A stretch of DNA of 64,000 bases from Amyelois transitella (lineage: Eukaryota; Arthropoda; Insecta; Lepidoptera; Pyralidae). A program made the translations under genes and the position numbers. Numbering within the stretch: the stretch's first letter is position 1; each line of letters opens with the position of its first letter. The DNA lies in NCBI RefSeq assembly GCF_032362555.1, contig NC_083522.1, positions 8,534,001 to 8,598,000 of the forward strand. The letters run 5' to 3'. The notes beneath the pieces were generated by a model, which saw only the letters and a program-made list of their open reading frames with translations, made no database searches and was not told the origin of the DNA. Below are positions 34,905 to 44,497 of the stretch, one piece after another.

Positions 34905-37900
34905 ATGAAGTTGGTTAGTGGCTGTGTTTATTATTCATAAATATTTTTCGGTAGAAATGTGTGTGTGTTCGAATTTTGTGGACTTTTTTAATAAAAGGAT
35001 ATCAAATTTTGTAACATAAATTACATTTAAGAAATCAGATTTCTAAATTCAGTCAGCTTAAAAATCTTATATGTAGTGATTGATTTATTGAATAAAATTT
35101 TCAAAGAGGAGGCGAAGCTCTTTTCTCTTTAAGAAAGATTAAATGATTTTTCGATTATCTTTTTCATATAATAATTTAGTATTCAGAAAAGACAATTTTC
35201 TGGCATTATTCGATTCTAAAGTGAAAATCAGGCATGCCTACTCTACAAATCTCGAATATTCATTTTACAAAAATGTCAATTAATTTTATTAATAAAATTT
35301 ATTCTAAATCATAATTTTAGGTCAAATCCTTTATAATCTCCGCCATCATAGCCCTTGCGTCGTCAGGGCAGGTATTCACCGGCACCAACTTCCCAAACCG
35401 TCCAACCCGAGGGTTCACGGCCGCAGAACAACAAAGGCAGTTGTTACAACGTCAACAGGCCGCGCCAAAACGGCAACAGGCAGAACGACAAAGACAACAA
35501 AATCAGTTACAACAAACCGCCCCAGAACGTCAATATCGCGCGCCAGAATTACAATATGCCGCGCCGCAATTACAATATGCCGCGCCGCAATTACAATATG
35601 CCGCGCCGCAATTACAGCAGGCCATGATTGAACTGCAACCGTCAGCGCCAGAACAACAATATGGAGTGCCTGAATTGCAATTTGCCGCGCCACAAATGCA
35701 ACACGCTGGTCCACAACAATTGCAACAGGTCACGCCACAACAGTTCCAGGTACTATTAATTGTGTTTTATGAATTGATTTATGTAATTTTATTTACAAAA
35801 CTAGAAAGAAAAACTCACGACAAACAAACATATTTTATTTATATCGAATCAAATATAACAAATAATTTAGTTAAAAGTATTTATTCTTAAATAACTTTAA
35901 TTGAACATTACATTACATTTTAGATTGATAAATAAATTAATTTCAGCCAATTCCTGAATCCGGCTTTCAACCAATCATTCCACAGCAGCCAGTTATTCAG
36001 CAGGCTATGCCTCAACATCTTCAAGTAAGCCAACCCAGGCCACAGTTACAACTGAGGCCAGAACTACAGCAACAACAGGCCAGAACGGAGCAGTCTGCAA
36101 GAATTTTGAGTTATATCAATGAAAATGATGGACGCAATTATAGATACGCATACGAGACTGAAAATGGTAATCATTCATTTGTTCCTCTTCATACATACAT
36201 ACAATCACGTCTATATCCCTGGCGGGGTAGACAGAGCCAACAGTTTGGAAAGACTGATAGGCCACGTTCAGCTTTGGCTTAATGATAGAATTAGCCATAG
36301 CCCATCGCCTAAATGAACTCCAAGTCTATCCCTCAGTCGCCCTTTACTTACACTTTAGTGTAAACATATTTTTATTTATGATAAATTTTATGTCGATTTG
36401 TATCAATATCTAAGTAGATATGGTTCTAAGTAATGATATTTGAAATTGAATTTTAGATAGCTTGAACCCAGGTCATACAATGGTTTTTTTCGAAAAACTC
36501 TCTTTAACTTCTATGAAATACTTCAAAATGATCTATCGATTCTAGGAATCAGAGCACAAGAAGCTGGACAAACCATTAAAGGGACGCAAGCGCAGGGCGA
36601 GTACTCGTACACTGGTAATGATGGTCAGACCTACACTGTGAGGTACACAGCTGACGAGAACGGGTTCAGACCCCAAGGAGACCATCTGCCAACCCCCCCT
36701 CCCATTCCTGAAGCCATAGCTAAGGCTATTGAACAGAATGCCCAGGATGCAGCCAATGGTATTTTTGATGATGGTAATTATTTATAAACTTATAGCATTT
36801 TATCAACACAGAATGTATTTAATATTCCATCGAACTGATAGATAAATTAGTTTGAGTACTTGTGTGTACTACGTACTTTGACCCTCGACACCGATGTGAG
36901 TAATCCTGCACATTTAGGAAACTGGGCGTCAAATCATGATCCATATGGATTAGGTTCCCTTTAAATGGTTAGGAGATAAGACTGGAGTCGGATCTTGTAC
37001 AAACCCGACTTTGGTAGGTATTCCACGACCATCGTAGGCCAATCCAGAATTTGGTTTAATGTGCACCCCGGGCTCCAAATTTGAAGATTTAACCGCCAGG
37101 ACTTACAGGAAAAATAAAAGAACGTATTGACGAATTATATTGTACCAATATTTATGAAATATCTAATTCTTAATAAATATTTTATTTTAGGCTCGTACAA
37201 AGAACAGTCGAACCAAGGTTTACAGCAGCAGAACAACTCTCAACTAAGTGGCAACTTTCAACTGAGCGGTAATGTCCAGCAACTAGGCAATCACCAACAG
37301 AACGCCAATATTCAACAGGTAAACAACTACCAACAAATTGGTAACGTGCAACAAGGCAGCAACTTCCAACAAAATGCCAACGTCCAACAGGCTGGCAACT
37401 ATCAGCAAGTAAGCAATGTCCAACAGGGTGGCAACTACCAACAAATTGGCAATGTTCAACAGGGTAGCAACTACCAAGTAATCGAAAATCTGCAACAAAG
37501 TGGCAACAGTCAGCAAAGTGGGAACTATCAGCAAATTGCCAATCTCCAACAAGGTGGCAACTACCAAGATATTACCAATCTCCAACAGGGTGGCATCGTC
37601 CAAAAAAATGCCAACGTACAACAAAACGGCAACATCCAACAAATTAACAACCTTCAACAGGGTGGAAACTACCAAGAAATTGGAAATTTCCAACAAAGTG
37701 GCAACATCCAACAAATAAACAACGTTCAAGAGGGAGGCAACTATCAACAGTCTGGCAATGTTCAACAGGGCGGCAACACCCAGCAAAGTACCAACAACCA
37801 ACAGGGTAACAACTTTCAGCTGGGGGAAAACTACCAATTCCAACAGCTCTTTCAACAGCCAATGAATAACCAACAAATGTCAATAGTTGTTGATGGCAAC

Positions 37901-37927
37901 ACAGATTTTCAGTACAGCTATTTTTAA
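34905..37927 (+). CDS. Gene B: RR-1 cuticular protein with 33-unit Q/N hexapeptide tail, 540 aa
   Basis: Five exons: 34905-34913, 35321-35749, 35947-36166, 36546-36773, 37191-37927 (1623 nt, stop TAA). The start ATGAAGTTG|GTTAGT lies 76 bases after a TATA box. Residues 1-20 are a signal peptide. Residues about 24-200 are a Gln/Pro/Ala-rich arm with YAAPQLQ heptads. Residues about 207-272 are the RR-1 domain ([17 protein letters not shown], then [29 protein letters not shown]), followed by GIFDDG at the exon 4/5 junction. Residues 316-513 are 33 hexads of type GN(Y/V)QQx; the last 27 residues are non-repetitive and end FQYSYF. RR-1 proteins are usually 100-250 aa, so this is unusually long. 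A chitin-binding module joined to an assembly-prone Q/N module suggests a structural cross-bridge; that role is inference. The extra intron splits the Q-rich arm. Confidence 0.92.
35547..35609 (+). repeat. Three perfect 21-base tandem repeats coding YAAPQLQ
   Basis: Three identical 21-base units starting at 35547, 35568 and 35589 inside exon 2 of gene B. Diverged heptads continue on both sides (APELQ, APEQQ, VPELQ). Exact identity suggests recent expansion and possible length polymorphism. Confidence 0.9.
36190..36345 (-). mobile_element. SA fragment in gene B intron 3
   Basis: Begins 24 bases after the donor; CATACATACAATCACG to AGTCGCCC. Confidence 0.78.
36870..37110 (+). mobile_element. 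CS SINE remnant in gene B intron 4
   Basis: TGGTTAGGAGATAAGACTGG, CTTGTACAAACCCGAC and CCAATCCAGAATTTGG keep the CS order. Confidence 0.5.
37250..37843 (+). repeat. 33 in-register hexapeptide repeats (18-base units) in gene B
   Basis: 198 codons divide into 33 hexads with no gap. Gln occupies position 4 in all 33 and Asn position 2 in 32. Position 3 is mostly Y, V, F, I or L. Position 6 tends to alternate between I/V/S and G, giving a 12-residue super-unit such as [15 protein letters not shown] units have diverged at the third base, so the protein pattern is kept beyond simple slippage. Confidence 0.95.
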
Positions 37928-37999
37928 ATTTCCGTAATTGTTAAAAAAATACTAAAATATAAGGGCCTTTTTATACTGTGACAAAAAAATTACAAAAAT

Positions 38000-38860
38000 A
38001 TATGAATCAAAATGGTAAGTTATCTTTTCAGTTATAGAATAATAGCACGCTGTAGTGGCGAAAGTGTGATGAGAAAAATCATGTCTTTCTTAAGACAGAT
38101 ATTTATGAAATCAAATTATGACATATACATCCAACCTTAGGTCAAACAGCTGTTTTATTGTTTCATTTTGTTACAAAAAATAATGAATTTGAACCATAAG
38201 ATTATATATGCAAGGTTCAAAATATAATGTGAATGAAACATAGTTTAATAACGGCTTAATCTAAGTTTGATCAGATGTTAACGTGTTGAAATATAGCCTA
38301 AAGCGAAAAATAAGTTAATTTTTTTTTGATGCTCTGTCAAATTAGGCTATATTATGTCGGCAGTTACAATGACATGAAGATATAAATTTGATTGGCATAA
38401 TAACAGATTAAATATTGTACATAATTGAAAAAGAAATTAGGTACATTATAAAAGTCAAGTGTGAATGGTTGTGTTTTAGTCATTCGTAAAAGTAATCTAC
38501 TCCATGATGTTTTACAAGTAAAATTCTAAACCAAATAAAAATGTCACAGTGTAAAAAATTTGGTCAAAGTTTCATAGTTTTAATTTTTGTTGTTAATTGT
38601 TATTTGCAATATACCTAGTCTTTGATTATGTTAGATTAAGAAGTTATTTGTTTTTTTACGGTGAAGTTAATAAAAATGTTGTTTTATTTTTCTATACTTT
38701 TTTATTCTTTAAGTAACTTTCTTTTTTTTTTAAAGTATTCTTATTTTTCGTTCAAATAAATATTTAGATATTTTACTTTCTCAATAGTAACAACTTTTAA
38801 AATTAAAGGAACATCGCAAAACATAATATTTTTTTTTACTATTTATTATGTACACCAACA
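38000..38860. other. Gene B 3' flank, AT-rich
   Basis: Contains the candidate polyadenylation signals; no further gene. Confidence 0.5.
38534..38539 (+). terminator. Candidate polyadenylation signal of gene B
   Basis: AATAAA about 600 bases after the stop; another candidate lies near 38690. The choice is uncertain and the 3' UTR would be unusually long for this family. Confidence 0.35.
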
Positions 38861-38865
38861 AATTC

Positions 38866-39036
38866 AAAAAAATTCAAAATTCAAAATTTTTTATTCATTA
38901 TTATAGGATATTATTATATCGCTTAATAATTGTCGTATGGTTTAACAACTTGGTTGACGTCAAATAAATTACTTAAAAACTAAGTTTACTGCCGCTTCCA
39001 AGGCGTCAGTGCAGAAGAAGCGGTAACAAACTGCAA
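38866..39036 (-). mobile_element. LT2 LINE-type 3' end
   Basis: AATTCAAAAAAATTCAAAAT tail to CGGTAACAAACTGCA. Confidence 0.8.
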
Positions 39037-39061
39037 CATCAGATATCTGGATACTTTTTTT

Positions 39062-39222
39062 ATTACATACATAAAAATCATGCTTTTTTCCCGGAGGAGT
39101 AAGCAAGCAGAGACTACATCTTTCCACTTGCCACGATCTCTGCATACTTCCTTCGCTTCATCCACATTCATACAAACTCTTTCATTCAAGCTTGGTTTCG
39201 GGTAGGTACTCTTGACGTGACT
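39062..39222 (-). mobile_element. L LINE 3' tail
   Basis: TACATACATAAAAATCATGC to CAAGCTTGGTTTCGGG; reverse coding end reads DEAKEVCRDRGKWKDVVSA. Confidence 0.8.
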
Positions 39223-39239
39223 GACCCTTTTCCCTATTG

Positions 39240-40610
39240 TTTCTATTGTTTTTACATATAAAAAATTAGCTATTAGCACTTTCAAAGTCGGTTAGAGTTT
39301 CATTCACAATACAACATTCGCCCCACCCAATCAGTACTTAAACATATTTTAACACTAGAAAATTTGTGATTCATATCCTACCTACACCACATAGAACGTG
39401 TATAGAAATTTGCCGCACAAATACATTCCGATTTATGAACGAACATGAGTAAATATACCGCGTGTGTAGGCTTCACATCTGCAATAAGGTTCAATTCAAT
39501 TGTTCAAAGGTTTTTAAGGTTCATACCCTTTATTCTGTTTCATTGTGTATACACAAAACATTTTACAAACGTGAAAGGGGAAAATAACGTCATGAAAAGA
39601 TAAATTACTAAATCGACTGTTTAAAATTTGCAAAGATATCTATAAAGTAAGTATGTAAGTAAAAAAAAAAATAATTAAAAAACATATACTTTGAAAATTT
39701 AACATTCTAATCGAAATTTAATTCTTCGAAGCCCGGACTTTGCCACAAATCACTTTACCACGATATCAAATCCCTAAAAATGTCCTCTAGTTATTTGTAC
39801 TCACTCATGCGCTTAGTGCAATACTGCTTCGATCCATTTTGACCCAATGACATTCAACCCACTTCAAAATTTAGCGTAGCCCGAGGCATTAATTCTTATA
39901 AATGGTTTTATCTATTTGTAATCTGCCATTAAAACTAAGTTCGCTACTAAATGTGTTTCACGGTGTTGTAATTAAAAATTGTTAAGATTTTATACGATCC
40001 GTTAGAATAATAAATTGATTTAAACTTTAGAATTTTTTATTTAGGAATAAATACTTGTAATTGTGTGTTGTATTTGACAATATGAAAATATCGTTAGAAA
40101 ACCATGAACATGCATTTGTCAGACGCAGAAGTTTATAGTTTCAATTTTAGCTTTCGTTACTTCGAGAAGAGACACCTATCTTAACATTCGAACTAGGGTG
40201 CTTTGAAACGTGTTTGTTTTGAGTCTGTTATCTCAACCACTCATCACATATGTAACAGAAATTTGAATGATAACATAATATCGCAGAAAAATGGTCCAAG
40301 TTATTAAACTGTATTTTTTAAATCTTTATCTAGAATCAAACTGAATTATCCAGTGTGGAATAAACCAGACATTCTTCAATAAACCCAATCAAGGACAATA
40401 TTGAGAAGGATATCAAATATGATGTGCAAGAATTTTGTTTGTCTTAGAATTAGTCACTTTTTGATATGAAACTTTTCACATGCAAAAAACAAAGCTTTGT
40501 TTTTTATGAAGCTTAAACCTTGCGGTTTTAACCACGACATCTCAACCTTAATAATTGCATCATCTTAACTATTTGTTAACCAATTCTTTTCCTCTTCTGA
40601 ACAACATTCA
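39240..40610. other. Gene-free spacer between genes B and C
   Basis: No gene or repeat family recognised in about 1.4 kb. Confidence 0.5.
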
Positions 40611-40611
40611 T

Positions 40612-40805
40612 ACTATATTCCTTGCGGGGTAGACAGTCTTGAAAATACTAAAATACCATGTTCGAACTAAGAAGCTATCTCCTCGTAAAAGAAAACAAAA
40701 ACTGTCATAAAATTGATATTGTTTATCATAAAGCCATGCATCTGTACCTATCCTTTCAAAGTTTTCGAGACCGTTGGCTCTGCCTACCCCGTAAGGGAAA
40801 GATGT
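40612..40805. mobile_element. Opposed SA 3' scraps
   Basis: Minus tail at 40615-40665 (CTTGCGGGGTAGACAG) facing a plus tail at 40735-40800 (GTTGGCTCTGCCTACCCC). Confidence 0.6.
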
Positions 40806-41259
40806 ATAGTGTAATGTATGGTGATGTATAATGAAAGATTTGTAAGGTGTAAATTCCTTTTAAGCAGCCATCTTGTTCAAACCAAACAACTTAATTGCAT
40901 AGTTGTCAACAGGATTAATTTGGTACGTTAAATCTCAAGACAATACATCATAAATTAAATACATATTTCATGGCTGTTTTGTCTTATTAGTTCAAAATAT
41001 GTTTACCCTGATATATTATAGTGATGAAACTTATCTATACTTTAAGTTCGCCTCGTCAAATATTTAGTCCAGATATGCAGATACCTACCTCACATAGACT
41101 TCAAAGCAATAGGTAGTATATTAAAATTTAACTCTGCTGTTACTAAGTCATAACTAACGCATGACCTAAAATCTAACATATACCTACTACTTCTGACAGT
41201 TAAATGCAGTACTAAAAGATAATTTATTGAAATTCCCACGAAAACTAGTTCCTTTATTG

Positions 41260-41400
41260 TTTGCCGGTTGACTGGAAGAGATCCCTTCATGGGATAAGTC
41301 CGCAATTGCAACTGATTTATTTCTTTTAGAACTCTAAATGTAGTATTTCGTTTAACTGTGTTATTTTCAGTGCAATAAAGATATTACCAACAAACAAACA
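41260..41400 (+). mobile_element. LT3 LINE-type 3' end
   Basis: GGTTGACTGGAAGAGATCCC, GATAAGTCCGC, GTGCAATAAAG, then (ACAA)n. Confidence 0.7.
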
Positions 41401-41466
41401 AAAAATAATACATTGCATAATGATATAAAGACATCCATACTAATACATATTATTTATTATATTACA

Positions 41467-41682
41467 CACAGCTGCCCGCGACTTCGTTCGCATGGAAACC
41501 CTAACGATCCCGCGTTAACTCCGGGATAAAAAGTAGCTTAAATGTTATTCTGGGTCTTCAGCTTCCCACATACCAAATTTCATCGTAATCCGTCCAGTAG
41601 TTATTGCGTGAAAGAGTAACAAACATTCATACTGACATCCTGATATACTTACAAACTTTCGCATTTATAATATTAGTAGGAT
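41467..41682 (-). mobile_element. HEL3 Helitron-like element
   Basis: GCTGCCCGCGACTTCGTTCG to CATTTATAATATTAGTAGGA; shares the middle (TTCATCGTAATCCG) with 57826-58021. Confidence 0.7.
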
Positions 41683-41929
41683 GTATGTAGATCGCAATAG
41701 ATATTTGACGTAAGTTTAAGTATATGGTTTTATTTTAAAGTGGGGAAAACCACAAGTCATAATTTAATTCGATTTAAATAAATAAACTTGAGCTTTAAAA
41801 GAAAAATTTAGACTACTTTATTTTTTGTAGTAAAAGGTGACTAAAAGTATTCTATTCGTCTTAGTGAATGTTTATCCTAATCATATATGGCTTAGCTTCC
41901 CCTTAAGCTTACGGATGGCAAACGGAACT

Positions 41930-42050
41930 GGCTTCGTCTAAAAACCTGACTTACCCAAACTAGGACCATTGCCGAAAGGCGAAAACTCTACACCAGAGAG
42001 GTGATGATGTTACATAGATTTACGCCAAAAGGAAGAAAAGTAGACTAATT
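41930..42050 (+). mobile_element. CS SINE tail
   Basis: AAAACCTGACTTACCCAAAC, CCAGAGAGGTGATGATG, CGCCAAAAGGAAGAA. Confidence 0.6.
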
Positions 42051-42365
42051 TATTTTAAATCTCACGGGAGCGAAGCCTCTTGCAAACGTCTAGTCGCCAA
42101 TAAAACAATTTTAACAACCGTATCGGTATATTACACAAGTGTAGCGGTTGTGAGAGCTGCCTCTAATAGATGTACTAGAATTTTTTTAAATGTCAGCATG
42201 GTAAAGGTTACGATGAAGATCAAGGGCTCAGGGTTGGAGGTCTCGGATTCTTTGTTTTTCGTTTCATCGTAATTACGGAGGAAATGTATAAGGAACATTG
42301 GAAGTGGAAGGCCTATTCATGATTTGGTTCAAAGTCAAAAATTCAACATCAACATTTTTATTCAT

Positions 42366-42790
42366 AACTAGCTTTGCACGCGACTTCGTCCGCGTCTTTG
42401 GGCATCATTGAGGTGATGGCACCGTGTGGTTTTAGTGGGTTCAAGCCCCACATAACTCGTCTGGCTTCCCGTAGCCGGCCGGGTAGACGAAGGTCTTTCC
42501 ACACGTCAAAAGAAGGCCTAAAACCCCAATAACTCTGTCAATTGGAAGACATAATCCCGACAACTTGTCCAATCATTAAGATTTAAATGTGAGCCTCATG
42601 TCAAGTATTTATGTTTTTTAGTCCATGAGGAACACATTCCTGGAAGTTCAGGAAGTAAGGATGATTCAACTGAAGAGGATCTAGCTTAAAAGGACCGTGA
42701 GAGAGCGGTTGAATTGTGGACTTCGTGAAAAAAGACTAAGAGTCCTTAAGTTACCTCAAGACATCCACAAGAGAATACGGACTGCAGTAT
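42366..42790. other. HEL1 scrap followed by an unclassified GC-richer patch
   Basis: HEL1 end at 42366-42415. The following 370 bases have a GGTTCAAGCCCC box and short coding-like text with higher GC than neighbours; not assigned. Confidence 0.4.
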
Positions 42791-42932
42791 ATAAATCAAA
42801 AAAAAGCTGTGAAATGATATTTTGAACTGTTAGTAATCACTAATGGCTACCGCTAACCTTTACAAAAACTTGACACCTATTTGAACTCGCAAAATCGACG
42901 TGTGGCAACAGTGTGTTGCATTTTATTTGATT

Positions 42933-43145
42933 ACTAGCTGTGCCCGCGACTTCTTCCGCGTGGAATAGTTATTTTGAGTATCATTGAAGGAATTGAAGCC
43001 CTCAAGGATGAATAATTTCCCCCGATATTTTCAAATTTTTCATTATTTCTTTGCTCCTTATAGTTGCAGCGTAATTCCTCGATAAAAGGATATTAGCGCG
43101 TTCAAACAAACAAACAATCTCTTCAGCTTTATATTATTAGTATAT
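42933..43145 (-). mobile_element. HEL1, shortened
   Basis: ACTAGCTGTGCCCGCGACTT to CTTTATATTATTAGTATA. Confidence 0.75.
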
Positions 43146-43177
43146 ATTGTTTGCTGCCTTTTCTACTTATATACATA

Positions 43178-43358
43178 ACTAGCGACCCGCCCCGGCTTCG
43201 CACGGGTGCAAAATTTTGTTATTATACATAAAAACCTTCCTCTTGAATCACTCTACCTGTTACAAAAAACAGCATCAAAATCCGTTGCGTAATTTTAAAG
43301 ATTTAAGCATACAGACAAACAGACTAAAATAGCGACTTTGTTTTATACTATGTAGTGA
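43178..43358 (-). mobile_element. HEL2, copy 3
   Basis: ACTAGCGACCCGCCCCGGCT to TATGTAGTGA, flanked by A/T as for Helitrons. Confidence 0.8.
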
Positions 43359-43369
43359 TGATCACATCT

Positions 43370-43901
43370 TTATATCTTACCGTGTAGGCAGAGCCAACAC
43401 TAAAAGACTAACCACCAGCAGACCACGTCCAGCTATATGGTTTAATGACAGAATTGAGATTCAAATAGTATTAGTTGCTAGTCAATCGTCTAAAATAAGA
43501 ACCCCACGTTTATAAGCCTTTTATGAGAAGAAAAATATCATATGATACTAGAATTTTTCTTCGCAACCAAACCAGCAAGGTAAATTTACGCGGACGAAGT
43601 CGCAGGCAACAGCTAGTACTAGATAAATTAAAAACCTATAATAATCGCCCGTGGTTTAATGGTTAATGTTATTTTTTTAGGCGATGGGCTAGCAACCTGT
43701 CACTAGTTGAATCTCAATTCTATCGTTAAGCCAAATAGCTGAACGTGGCCATTCAGTCTTTTCAAGACTTTTGGCTCTGTCTACCCCGCAAGGGATATAG
43801 ACGTGATTATATGTAATGTATAAGCTTATCCCTTAGTCGCATTTTACTACATCCATGGGGAAAAATATTTCTTTTCTGAAGTGCCGGGAACCACACGGCA
43901 T
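43370..43901. mobile_element. Three SA fragments: -, +, -
   Basis: 43370-43525 (-), 43668-43816 (+, to GATTATATGTAATG) and 43819-43901 (-, head CCACACGGCA). A HEL1-like 3' end (GCGGACGAAGTCGCAGG, CTAGT) lies at 43590-43618. Confidence 0.7.
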
Positions 43902-43939
43902 TAATGAAAAGTAAGTTAATTTACAATAAGGTTTTAAGC

Positions 43940-44470
43940 TTGTTCATCTTTTTCTAAATAATTTCATCCGCTCGTAATAAACTTCGCAAATTATAATCCA
44001 TAGTGTAATGGTTATGTCAAGAATTTTATAACATCCATTCAGGTATAATAAAAATCCAATAATAAATCTGAATATGACCTTTCATTCTTTTGGAGATTTT
44101 GGGCTCTGTCTACCCCGTATCAGATAAAGACTTGATTGCAGACAATGTATCATTTTCAAAATCATTTCACCCGCCGGCTATTAACTTCACATATTATCAG
44201 GAAAATTTATTCGTCGAGTCTACAATATTGTAACATCCATTCATGTATGACACAGCTAAACATTACCTGTTCTGGCTAAATGGCTCTGTCCACCCCGTAT
44301 GGGATAAAGACGTGACTGCACATGTCATGTATCTTTTTCAAAATCATTTCACCCGCCCGCTATTGACTCCACATACATATATACTATCAGGAAAAGTTAA
44401 TTCGTTGAGTCTAGAATTTTGTAACATTCATTCACATATATAAGCGAGTGGTAAGGTACTGTGTTTGTAT
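43940..44470 (+). repeat. Three degenerate tandem copies of the gene C promoter segment
   Basis: The motif AACATCCATTCA or a close variant recurs at 44031, 44233 and 44424. Before it in each copy are a TCATTTCACCCGCC-like stretch and a GTC(T/A)A(G/C)AAT stretch. Copies 2 and 3 also include an SA tail at 44102 and 44282. Only the last copy ends in a good TATA box and the coding start. Confidence 0.8.
44437..44444 (+). promoter_or_regulatory. TATA box of gene C
   Basis: TATATAAG 61 bases before the ATG, at the end of the third copy of a duplicated promoter segment. Initiation is predicted near 44467. Confidence 0.72.
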
Positions 44471-44497
44471 TCGTACGGTAACCTCCGACCTGACAAC

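Noticed and set aside
35415-35733. Open frames on the - strand over gene B exon 2
   Set aside because: Shadows of the Gln-rich repeats, with no start context or splice signals.
37283-37876. 197-codon open frame on the - strand
   Set aside because: It is the shadow of the hexapeptide repeats of gene B; a six-codon period leaves the opposite strand open.
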